Shown here in pieces: positions 15,128 to 22,701 of a stretch of DNA of 64,000 nt (position 1 is the first letter of the stretch; the number at the start of each line of letters is the position of its first letter). A model generated the notes under the pieces. The model saw only the letters and a program-made list of their open reading frames with translations, had not been told where the DNA came from and ran no database searches. The translations under genes were made by a program, and so were the position numbers. This DNA is from Rhizobium sp. CCGE 510 (GTDB taxonomy: Bacteria > Pseudomonadota > Alphaproteobacteria > Rhizobiales > Rhizobiaceae): positions 62,001-126,000 of the forward strand of contig NZ_AEYF01000015.1 in the NCBI RefSeq assembly GCF_000292525.1, given 5' to 3'.

Positions 15128-16153
15128 TTAACGAACCGGCGGTGCGTATTGGATGCCGCCCTTGTTCCAGAGAGCATTCAAACCGCGTGCGATCTTGAGC
15201 GGGCTACCCTGGCCGATGTTGCGCTCGAAGATTTCGCCATAGTTACCGACGCCCTTGATGACGTTGTAGGCCCACTCATTGGTCAGGCCGAGATCGGTAC
15301 CGATCTTGGTGTCGGCCTCGCTGCCGAGAAAGCGCTTGATGTCAGGATTCGGCGAGTTCTTCATCTCGTCGACATTTGCTTGGGTGATGCCGAACTCTTC
15401 GGCATTGATCAGCGCATAAGCCGTCCAGGAAACGATATCGAACCACTGATCGTCACCCTGACGGACGGCCGGGCCAAGCGGTTCCTTCGAGATGATCTCA
15501 GGAAGGATGATATGTTCGTCGGGATTCTTAAGTGTCAGACGCAGTGAATAAAGACCGGATTGGTCGGTCGTGTAAACGTCGCAACGACCGGCGTCGTAGG
15601 CCGCGTTGACCTCAGGAAGATTTTCGAAGACGACCGGATTGTACTGCAGATTGTTCGTCTTGAAGTAATCGGCGAGGTTCAGTTCCGTGGTCGTGCCCGA
15701 CTGCACGCAGATTGCGGCGCCGGAGAGTTCGAGGGCCGACTTCACGTTCAGGCCCTTGCGTACCATGAAGCCCTGACCGTCATAATAGGTGACAGGACGG
15801 AAGTTGAAGCCGAGCGCTGTGTCGCGATTGATCGTCCAGGTCGTATTGCGCGAGAGAACGTCGATTTCGCCGGACTGCAGAGCCGTGAACCGCTCCTTCG
15901 CATTTGTCGGCGTGTACTTGACCTTGGTGGGGTCGCCGAAGACGGCCGAAGCGACGGCCTTGCAGAAGTCGACGTCGAAGCCAGCCCAATTGCCGGAAGC
16001 GTCAGGTGCGGCAAAGCCGGTAAGGCCGGTGTTGACGCCGCACTGAACGAAACCCTTAGCCTTTACATCGGTGAGTGTCGTGGCCGAGGCAGCCGAGGCG
16101 CCAAGAGCGAAAACTGCTGCGCCGAGAGCGGCGGACAGAAGCTTGTTCTTCAT
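15128..16153 (-). CDS. aapJ: General L-amino acid ABC transporter, periplasmic binding protein AapJ
   Basis: A 341-residue solute-binding protein with a clear signal peptide (MKNKLLSAALGAAVFALGAS, cleavage near ASA-TTL). The SBP family 3 fold is shown by CGVNTGLTGFAAPDASGNWAG, the FTALQSGEIDVLSRNTTWT segment and C-terminal NEWAYNVIKGVGNYGEIFER. It captures a wide range of L-amino acids in the periplasm. I chose the start at 16153 because the signal peptide begins there; 48 further upstream in-frame residues look non-coding. It is the first gene of the aap operon. Confidence 0.95.
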   Translation of the reverse strand: MKNKLLSAALGAAVFALGASAASATTLTDVKAKGFVQCGVNTGLTGFAAPDASGNWAGFDVDFCKAVASAVFGDPTKVKYTPTNAKERFTALQSGEIDVLSRNTTWTINRDTALGFNFRPVTYYDGQGFMVRKGLNVKSALELSGAAICVQSGTTTELNLADYFKTNNLQYNPVVFENLPEVNAAYDAGRCDVYTTDQSGLYSLRLTLKNPDEHIILPEIISKEPLGPAVRQGDDQWFDIVSWTAYALINAEEFGITQANVDEMKNSPNPDIKRFLGSEADTKIGTDLGLTNEWAYNVIKGVGNYGEIFERNIGQGSPLKIARGLNALWNKGGIQYAPPVR

Positions 16154-16256
16154 TTTTCCCAACCTTTTCCGTTGTCTTGTATTTTCTTGTGGGGAGTTCC
16201 GGCGGAAAAACCTGCCGCCCCCATTGTCCCGACACCCTCCCGGCGCGAGTACCCTA

Positions 16257-16284
16257 TCACAGTCGCAAATGTCACCATGGTCAA
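16257..16284 (-). promoter_or_regulatory. Candidate promoter for the aap operon
   Basis: On the minus strand TTGACC (16284-16279) is followed after 16 bases by TGTGAT (16262-16257), about 100 bases upstream of the aapJ start. Its position in the divergent aapJ-metC interval and a good -35 box support it. The remaining part of the interval, 16285-16508, should carry the metC promoter, but I see no clear one. Confidence 0.4.
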
Positions 16285-16508
16285 GTGTCGCCATCAATAA
16301 TTGCGGCGAAAATCAGATTTTTGGCAGATTGCGCCGCATTCGAGGGCGGTTGATTAGGAAATAGGCGTCCGATTGCGGAAAAATAACGCGAAATTCGGAA
16401 ATTCCATCGTTTGAAACGTCGTTCGCAACCGATCGTCAAGGGTTGACCGGACACGGCAGGGCGTCCAAAAGTCTGTTTTCCAGCCCCTCGCCAAAGGCTA
16501 TTTCCGAG

Positions 16509-17699
16509 ATGAAAGACAAAGACAGCTTGCTGCAGAACGCCGGCATCAACACCCGCCTGACCCATATCGGCAACGATCCCTTCGACTATCACGGCTTCGT
16601 CAATCCGCCGGTCGTGCACGCCTCGACAGTGTTGTTCCCGAATGCGCGGACGATGGAGACGCGCTCGCAGAAATATACCTACGGAACGCGCGGCACCCCG
16701 ACGACGGACGCGCTCTGCGAAGCTATCGACGCGCTCGAAGGCTCGGCTGGCACGATCCTCGTCCCCTCGGGCCTTGCGGCCGTCACCATTCCGTTCCTGG
16801 GGTTCGTCGCAGCCGGCGACCATGCGCTCGTCGTCGATTCGGTCTACGGCCCGACGCGCCATTTCTGCGACACGATGTTGAAGCGTCTTGGCGTCGAGGT
16901 GGAATATTACGATCCGGCGATCGGCGCCGGCATCGAAGGCCTGTTCCGGTCGAATACCAAGCTTGTTCACACCGAGGCTCCCGGCTCCAACACCTTTGAG
17001 ATGCAGGATATTCCGGCAATTTCGGCGGTTGCGCATCGCCACGGCGCCGTCGTCATGATGGACAATACCTGGGCGACGCCGCTCTATTTCCGGCCACTCG
17101 ACTACGGCGTCGACATCTCGATCCATGCATCGACGAAATATCCGTCCGGCCATTCCGATATCCTACTCGGAACGGTATCGGCCAATGCCGAACACTGGGA
17201 GCGGCTGAAGGAAGCAAACGGTGTGCTCGGTATCTGCGGCGCACCCGATGACGCCTACCAGATCCTGCGCGGATTGCGTACCATGGGCCTGCGCCTCGAG
17301 CGGCATTATGAAAGCGCGCTTGATATCGCAGAATGGCTGGAGGGCAGGGAGGACGTTGCCCGCGTGCTGCATCCGGCCTTGCCGAGTTTTCCCTCTCACG
17401 ATCTCTGGAAGCGCGATTTCAAGGGCGCCAGCGGCATCTTTTCCTTCGTGCTTGCCGGGGATGGTCCCGAGAAATCTAGAGCGAAGGCGCATGCCTTCCT
17501 CGATGCACTGAGGATTTTCGGTCTCGGCTATTCCTGGGGCGGCTTTGAAAGCCTCGCCTTGCACGCTTATCTCAACGATCGAAAGGTCGCCAAGGCCCCG
17601 ACCGATGGTGCGGTCATCCGCCTGCAGATTGGCCTCGAGGATGTGGTTGACCTCAAGGCCGATATCGAACGGGGTTTTGCCGCCGCAAGTGCCGTCTGA
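16509..17699 (+). CDS. metC: Cystathionine beta-lyase
   Basis: A 396-residue PLP enzyme of the Cys/Met metabolism family that splits cystathionine to homocysteine, pyruvate and ammonia in methionine synthesis. The motifs include YGTRGTPTTDAL, the PLP-binding aspartate in VVMMDNTWATP, and the Schiff-base lysine in SIHASTKYPSGHSD. I used the ATG at 16509 since the 22 upstream in-frame residues are not family-like. It is divergent from aapJ and ends six bases before the stop of the convergent monooxygenase gene. Confidence 0.92.
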   Translation: MKDKDSLLQNAGINTRLTHIGNDPFDYHGFVNPPVVHASTVLFPNARTMETRSQKYTYGTRGTPTTDALCEAIDALEGSAGTILVPSGLAAVTIPFLGFVAAGDHALVVDSVYGPTRHFCDTMLKRLGVEVEYYDPAIGAGIEGLFRSNTKLVHTEAPGSNTFEMQDIPAISAVAHRHGAVVMMDNTWATPLYFRPLDYGVDISIHASTKYPSGHSDILLGTVSANAEHWERLKEANGVLGICGAPDDAYQILRGLRTMGLRLERHYESALDIAEWLEGREDVARVLHPALPSFPSHDLWKRDFKGASGIFSFVLAGDGPEKSRAKAHAFLDALRIFGLGYSWGGFESLALHAYLNDRKVAKAPTDGAVIRLQIGLEDVVDLKADIERGFAAASAV

Positions 17700-17705
17700 A
17701 CCGCT

Positions 17706-18860
17706 TTATGGTAGGCGCAGAGCTCGATAGCCGTAGATCCAGTCGAGATCCGCCGCCAGGCTTTGCGGCGGCTTGAGGCCGAGCACGAGATCGCGGCCGA
17801 TCCGGATCGGCCCTTTCGCATGATAGGCAAACCGATTGAAGGCGCCGCGCTGGCGAAGCTTCGCAATGCGTGGCGCTCGATGTCTTTCGAAGAGTAATAG
17901 GGCCTCCGCCACCGGGCGGTTGGAAAGAAACGCGGCAAGTTCGTAGGCGTCTTCGATCGCCATGGCCGCTCCCTGTGCGGCAAACGGCATCATCGCATGC
18001 GCGGCGTCGCCGATCAGCACCGTCTTGCGGCCGTCCTGCCACGTACCAGCGCTGGCCTCAAACAGCGGCCAGAAGGTCAGCGCCCGGTGTTGTTCGAGCA
18101 GCGAGACGATCGCGGCGTTCCAGCCGGAAAAGCGGGTCCTGAGCTCTGCACGCTGCTCGGCCTTCGGTTCGCTTTGCCAGGCCTGCGGGGCGCTATTGCC
18201 GGCGGTGATCGCCACCATGTTGAAGCTGCCGGTCTCCCTCAAGGGATAACAGACAAGATGCGCCGAGCCGCCGAGAAATGCCGAAACGCTTGTCGGGTCG
18301 AGGAAGCCGGGCGCCGCATCCGCGGCAATGGTAAAGCGGTAGGCGATATTGCCGGAAAAGCGCGGCGAGGGGCTGCCCGGAACCAATTGCCGGAGCTTCG
18401 ACCAGACGCCGTCGGCGCCGATAACGACATCGGCGTCGCGCTCGAAAGGCGGCAGCGTCGCGTCCATCCGGACACCAAGGTGGAGCCGGCAGAGCGGATC
18501 GGCCTCGACCGCAGCCAAAAGCGCTTTCTGCAATGTGCTGCGATGCAGGACACCATAGGGTGCGCCCCAGCGTTGCCGCGCGAATTTGCCTGCTGGCACC
18601 GCTGCGAGCTGGCGCAGCGAACTGCCGGATATCAGCCGGATCGCCTCAGGCTCGAGCCAGGCCTTTGACAGCCCGTCAAGGATACCGAGCTCGGCAAGGA
18701 TGTGGGAGGCGTTCGGCGAAACCTGCAATCCGGCGCCGATCTCGGCAAGTTCGCCTGCCTGCTCGAAGATGTCAGAGCTGATACCCCGGCGCGAAAGCGA
18801 AAGCGCGGCGGTCAGTCCTGAAATCCCGGCGCCGATGATGGCGGCATGTTCGATCGGCAT
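17706..18860 (-). CDS. FAD-dependent monooxygenase (salicylate hydroxylase-like)
   Basis: A 384-residue group A flavoprotein monooxygenase. The dinucleotide-binding GAGISG lies at residues 10-15, the DG motif reads VVIGADGVWSKLR, and the second FAD motif is VLIGDAAHAMMPFAAQGAAM. Family members hydroxylate aromatic rings with NAD(P)H and oxygen, and the closest named group is salicylate hydroxylase/UbiH-like. The substrate cannot be read from the sequence. It lies 25 bases downstream of the small zinc-finger gene and is probably cotranscribed with it. Confidence 0.85.
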   Translation of the reverse strand: MPIEHAAIIGAGISGLTAALSLSRRGISSDIFEQAGELAEIGAGLQVSPNASHILAELGILDGLSKAWLEPEAIRLISGSSLRQLAAVPAGKFARQRWGAPYGVLHRSTLQKALLAAVEADPLCRLHLGVRMDATLPPFERDADVVIGADGVWSKLRQLVPGSPSPRFSGNIAYRFTIAADAAPGFLDPTSVSAFLGGSAHLVCYPLRETGSFNMVAITAGNSAPQAWQSEPKAEQRAELRTRFSGWNAAIVSLLEQHRALTFWPLFEASAGTWQDGRKTVLIGDAAHAMMPFAAQGAAMAIEDAYELAAFLSNRPVAEALLLFERHRAPRIAKLRQRGAFNRFAYHAKGPIRIGRDLVLGLKPPQSLAADLDWIYGYRALRLP

Positions 18861-18885
18861 TTTCCGTCCGATCCGTCTCGGCGGG

Positions 18886-19131
18886 TTAGGCCGCCTTCAC
18901 GTGGAAAACGCAGCCCGCCGGATTGGTCTGGCTGGGCTTGAGCGCCGAATTGAAGCGATAGAGAGTCGAGCAGTAGGAACAGACCTTCTCGTTGTCGTCG
19001 CCCATGTCGATGAAGATATGCGGATGGTCGAACGGGGCCGAAGCGCCGGTGCACATGAACTCCTTGACGCCGACTTCGATAACCCGGTGACCGCCGTCGT
19101 TCTGGAAATGGGGAATGTTGTGGCCGGCCAT
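18886..19131 (-). CDS. Zinc-finger domain protein (zf-CHCC, NDUFS6-like)
   Basis: An 81-residue protein with the zf-CHCC pattern: a first Cys and His in FMCTGASAPFDHPHIFIDMG and the pair CSYC in VCSYCSTLYRF. Related domains occur in the mitochondrial complex I subunit NDUFS6 and in small alphaproteobacterial proteins. I chose the start at 19131, preceded by GGAG; the product then begins MAGHNIPHF. Located just upstream of the FAD monooxygenase on the same strand. Confidence 0.85.
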   Translation of the reverse strand: MAGHNIPHFQNDGGHRVIEVGVKEFMCTGASAPFDHPHIFIDMGDDNEKVCSYCSTLYRFNSALKPSQTNPAGCVFHVKAA

Positions 19132-19301
19132 GTCGCTCTCCGAATGCTTTGAAATGTGCGCGGACCTTATAAGCCTTCGCCGCAAATGTGTAGAGCCAAA
19201 GCGCCGCGCCAGACACAGTTTTCAGCCACGGTTTTTAGGCGCAGTTTTTGACTTCACGATGAAAGACCGCTCGACTATGGTCGCGCCAAAAGGAAGACCT
19301 G

Positions 19302-20087
19302 ATGAACCTGAATACGCCCGCATTTTCAAGCTTCACCCATGACGGATTGCAGCTCGCCTTCTTTGATGAGGGCGACCCGGCCGGCGTGCCCGTTCTGTTG
19401 ATCCACGGTTTTGCTTCGACCGCAAACGTCAACTGGGTGCATCCGGGCTGGCTGAAAACGCTTGGCGATGCCGGCTATCGGGTGATCGCCATCGACAATC
19501 GCGGCCACGGCGCAAGCGACAAACCGCACGATGCCGAAGCCTATCGCCCATGGGTGATGGCCGGCGATGCGATCGCGCTGCTGGACCATCTCGGCATTCC
19601 GCAAGCCAATGTCATGGGCTATTCGATGGGCGCGCGCATTTCCGTCTTTGCCGCCCTTGCCAATCCGCATCGCGTCCGCTCGATGGTGCTCGGCGGCCTC
19701 GGCATCGGCATGACCGACGGCGTCGGCGACTGGGACCCGATCGCCGACGCGCTGCTGGCTCCCTCACTGGAAGACGTGACACATGCCCGCGGCCGCATGT
19801 TCCGCGCCTTCGCCGACCAGACAAAGAGTGACCGCGTCGCCCTTGCCGACTGCATCCGCGGCTCGCGCGATCTCGTCGCCCGCTTGGATATCGCCAGGCT
19901 CGACACACCGACGCTGATCGGCGTCGGCACCAGGGATGACATTGCCGGCTCGCCGCAGGAATTGGCGGCGCTGATGCCCAACGCCGAAGCGCTCGACATT
20001 CCGGGCCGCGATCATATGCTCGCTGTCGGCGACAGGGTTTTCAAGCAGGCGGTACTGGCTTTCTATGCAAAGGTCGCCAAGGGGTAA
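19302..20087 (+). CDS. Alpha/beta-fold hydrolase
   Basis: A 261-residue alpha/beta hydrolase. The nucleophile elbow GYSMG places Ser108, the oxyanion region is LLIHGFAST, and the catalytic acid and His are likely in GVGTRDD and IPGRDHM. AGGAAGACCTG precedes the ATG. It could be an esterase or a C-C hydrolase; nothing in the neighbourhood fixes the substrate. Confidence 0.87.
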   Translation: MNLNTPAFSSFTHDGLQLAFFDEGDPAGVPVLLIHGFASTANVNWVHPGWLKTLGDAGYRVIAIDNRGHGASDKPHDAEAYRPWVMAGDAIALLDHLGIPQANVMGYSMGARISVFAALANPHRVRSMVLGGLGIGMTDGVGDWDPIADALLAPSLEDVTHARGRMFRAFADQTKSDRVALADCIRGSRDLVARLDIARLDTPTLIGVGTRDDIAGSPQELAALMPNAEALDIPGRDHMLAVGDRVFKQAVLAFYAKVAKG

Positions 20088-20226
20088 CGCTGCGAGTGAC
20101 ATCATCGTGATGCTGAAAAACCATGCTAAAAAACCATGGCGACGGCACCCATTTATGTTATTGGCGTTTTCCCCTATATATTGGCATTCCGAAAACGGTA
20201 TCCGGCTGGCAACGAGGAGAGCGGCG

Positions 20227-21060
20227 ATGGTCGCAAAGACTGACATTCGTGCTTTTGAGACAGGCCATCCGTTGAAGGTAATGGATCCCATCTGGGATAG
20301 CCTGCGCGAGGAAGCTAGGCTCGCCGCCGAAAGGGACCCGGTTCTTGCCGCCTTCCTCTACGCGACAGTGATCAACCACCGTTCGCTCGAGGAATGTGTC
20401 ATCCACCGCATCTGCGAACGTCTCGATCATCCCGACATGCAGGCGACCCTGCTTCGCCAGACCTTCGAGGAAATGCTCCTCGACTGGCCGGAATGGAGCA
20501 CCATCCTGCGTGTCGATATCCAGGCCATCTACGACCGCGATCCCGCTTGCCTGCGCTTCATGGAAGCAGTGCTCTATTTCAAGGGCTTCCATGCGCTGCA
20601 GACCCACCGTCTCGCTCATTGGCTGCTGAACCGCGGCCGTCGTGATTTCGCGCTCTATCTGCAGAGCCGCTCTTCCAGCGTCTTCCAGACCGACATCAAT
20701 CCAGCCGCTCGTATCGGCAAAGGCATTTTCCTCGATCACGCCACCGGCCTCGTCGTCGGCGAGACGGCGGTTATCGGCGACAATGTCTCGATCCTGCATG
20801 GCGTCACGCTCGGCGGCACCGGCAAAGAGGGCGCCGACCGCCATCCGAAGATCGGCAGCGGCGTCATGATCGGCGCCGGCGCAAAGATCCTCGGCAATAT
20901 CGAGATCGGTTTCTGCTCACGCGTCGCCGCTGGCTCCGTCGTGTTGAAGGCAGTTCCGCCCAAGAAGACGGTCGCCGGCGTGCCGGCCAAGGTCGTCGGC
21001 GAAGCCGGTTGTTCCGAGCCGTCGCGCAATATGGACCAGGTGATCGGCGCCGATATCTGA
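20227..21060 (+). CDS. cysE: Serine O-acetyltransferase
   Basis: A 277-residue CysE that makes O-acetylserine from serine and acetyl-CoA, the first step of cysteine synthesis. It has the N-terminal helical SATase domain (DPIWDSLREEARLAAERDPV) and a C-terminal left-handed beta-helix of hexapeptide repeats (LDHATGLVVGETAVIGDNVS). I chose the ATG at 20227, preceded by GAGGAGAGC. The reading frame is open to 20065, overlapping the hydrolase gene, but that part has no homology-like character. Confidence 0.94.
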   Translation: MVAKTDIRAFETGHPLKVMDPIWDSLREEARLAAERDPVLAAFLYATVINHRSLEECVIHRICERLDHPDMQATLLRQTFEEMLLDWPEWSTILRVDIQAIYDRDPACLRFMEAVLYFKGFHALQTHRLAHWLLNRGRRDFALYLQSRSSSVFQTDINPAARIGKGIFLDHATGLVVGETAVIGDNVSILHGVTLGGTGKEGADRHPKIGSGVMIGAGAKILGNIEIGFCSRVAAGSVVLKAVPPKKTVAGVPAKVVGEAGCSEPSRNMDQVIGADI

Positions 21061-21201
21061 GCGGCGGCCGGAGAAAAGGATCGGGAAAAATCGGCGGAAA
21101 CCGGGCGGGGACAGAAATTGCCATGTGGCAACCTTGCCTTTACACCGCTGCTTTTCCTGTGCAAGAAGCGGCCAATCAAGACCGTTTACGGAGATGACAG
21201 A

Positions 21202-21405
21202 GTGAAGCCTGAAGAAATCAAGAAGCTCGACGCCTATTTCAAACGCACGCTCAACCCGCAGGTCGTCGTCAAGGCACGTCCGCGCAAGGATGATTCTGCG
21301 GAGGTCTATCTCGGCGACGAATTTCTGGGTCTCGTCTATGTCGATGACGAGGACGGCGACCGCTCCTACAACTTTTCGATGGCGATCCTCGACGTCGATC
21401 TCTGA
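21202..21405 (+). CDS. DUF3126 family protein
   Basis: A 67-residue protein beginning at GTG with GGAGATGAC just upstream. The sequence (KPEEIKKLDAYFKRTLNPQV, then YLGDEFLGLVYVDDEDGDRS) matches the small DUF3126 family, which is nearly confined to alphaproteobacteria and often follows cysE. Function is unknown. A strong terminator follows. Confidence 0.86.
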   Translation: MKPEEIKKLDAYFKRTLNPQVVVKARPRKDDSAEVYLGDEFLGLVYVDDEDGDRSYNFSMAILDVDL

Positions 21406-21423
21406 TCGTGTTCGAACGCTTTC

Positions 21424-21460
21424 AAAGGACCGAACGGCGCGATCCGTTCGGTCCTTTTTG
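21424..21460 (+). terminator. Rho-independent terminator after the DUF3126 gene
   Basis: AAAGGACCGAACGG pairs with CCGTTCGGTCCTTTT over 14 base pairs and is followed by a T-rich run. Confidence 0.92.
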
Positions 21461-21678
21461 TTTTTTGGCTGCAGAGCCAAAATTAATTTTAAAGCTTCCG
21501 GTTGCGATGATCTGATATATATTAGCAAAATCAGTTAAAGACGTACGTGCCCCGGCGCGCATCCTTTGTTTTATTATTGGCGCACAACCTGCGAGGGTGC
21601 TGCGCTGCACAAGACTACTTGACTATTTGTGCACTGCAGCTACCCTGCCGCGATCCCACAGCCCAACGGAGGACGGTC

Positions 21679-22050
21679 ATGTTCAACTTTGACGATGCAA
21701 ACAGGAAGAGCAAGGAAGCCGTCGATACGGCGCTGAGAACCTACTCCGACACGACCAGGGGCTTCCAGGCGATTGCCGCCGAAGCCACGGACTATTCGAA
21801 GAAATCCTTTCAGGACGCGGTGACGCATTTCGAAACCCTGGCTGGCGTCAAAAGCTTCGAGGCCGCTTTCGAACTGCAGAGCAACTACGTCAAGGCATAT
21901 TTCGAAGGCTTCGTCTCCGAGACGACGAAGCTTAGCGAGATGTATGCCGATCTGGCCAAATCCGCTTACAAGCCCTATGAAGCGCCGATCGCCGCTGCCG
22001 TCGCCAAGACCACCAAGCCGTCGCCGATTTCGACGCCCGCTGCTGCATGA
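21679..22050 (+). CDS. Phasin family protein
   Basis: A 123-residue phasin (Phasin_2). The helical, Ala/Lys/Glu-rich pattern around FQAIAAEATDYSKKSFQDAV and VKAYFEGFVSETTKLSEMY matches proteins coating polyhydroxyalkanoate granules. The C-terminus is an Ala/Pro/Lys-rich tail. GGAGG precedes the ATG and a terminator follows, so it is monocistronic. Some family members have other roles, so granule binding is inferred. Confidence 0.86.
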   Translation: MFNFDDANRKSKEAVDTALRTYSDTTRGFQAIAAEATDYSKKSFQDAVTHFETLAGVKSFEAAFELQSNYVKAYFEGFVSETTKLSEMYADLAKSAYKPYEAPIAAAVAKTTKPSPISTPAAA

Positions 22051-22092
22051 ACTGATTCTGCAGGCGCAACCTGCGCTACATATTGAAAAATG

Positions 22093-22126
22093 AGGACCGG
22101 CTACGCATCTGTGGCCGGTCTTTTTG
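22093..22126 (+). terminator. Rho-independent terminator after the phasin gene
   Basis: GACCGGC (22095-22101) pairs with GCCGGTC (22114-22120), followed by TTTTT. Confidence 0.85.
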
Positions 22127-22215
22127 TTTCCACTTTCGCCGCAACGCCTCCATGGATCGGCCGGGGACTTTTTTGGTTTTTCCCGTGCATCCCGGCCATT
22201 TCTTGATTGCAGTGA

Positions 22216-22245
22216 CTGACAGGGGGCTTAAAATCGGCCTATTAT
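22216..22245 (+). promoter_or_regulatory. Candidate promoter for clpS-clpA
   Basis: CTGACA and TATTAT are separated by 18 bases and lie about 90 bases before the clpS start. The hexamers are close to consensus, but this is judged by eye only. Confidence 0.4.
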
Positions 22246-22334
22246 GAACTAAGTTAGTGTTTCAGATATTCGGCGGGAAAAGCACCCTCCCATGCTTCGC
22301 CGGATTGCTTGAGGCCGGATTGCTTGAGGAATGA

Positions 22335-22691
22335 ATGACAATGATCGCAAAGCCGATCCGGATGCAGAATGACGGCGAAAGGAACGGGGAGAACGGAAAT
22401 CGAACCTCGGTCATCACACGCACCAAGCCGAAGACCAAGAAGCCCAATCTCTACCGCGTGCTGCTTTTGAATGATGACTACACTCCCATGGAATTCGTCA
22501 TCCATATTCTGGAGCGTTTTTTTCAAAAGGATCGTGAAAGTGCCACCCGCATTATGCTCCATGTCCACAACCACGGCGTCGGCGAATGCGGAATATTCAC
22601 ATACGAGGTAGCGGAAACGAAGGTCAGCCAGGTGATGGACTTCGCCCGGCAGCACCAGCACCCGCTGCAATGCGTCATGGAAAAGAAGTGA
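22335..22691 (+). CDS. clpS: ATP-dependent Clp protease adaptor ClpS
   Basis: A 118-residue adaptor that hands N-degron substrates to ClpA. The core has [20 protein letters not shown], with the NDDYTPM signature that binds the N-terminal residue, and [20 protein letters not shown]. The N-terminal 35 residues are a charged extension. The start may be at 22335 or the ATG two codons later; AGGA lies four and ten bases away respectively. clpA follows 10 bases after the stop. Confidence 0.94.
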   Translation: MTMIAKPIRMQNDGERNGENGNRTSVITRTKPKTKKPNLYRVLLLNDDYTPMEFVIHILERFFQKDRESATRIMLHVHNHGVGECGIFTYEVAETKVSQVMDFARQHQHPLQCVMEKK

Positions 22692-22701
22692 GGATCTGAA
22701 C

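Noticed and set aside
16340..16508. SAM-II riboswitch in front of metC
   Set aside because: Methionine genes in this group often carry one, but I could not find the SAM-II core pattern in this leader, so I make no claim.
21061..21201. Upstream extension of the DUF3126 gene to an ATG at 21118
   Set aside because: The GTG at 21202 has GGAGATGAC upstream and gives the family's usual length; the extension is not conserved in character.
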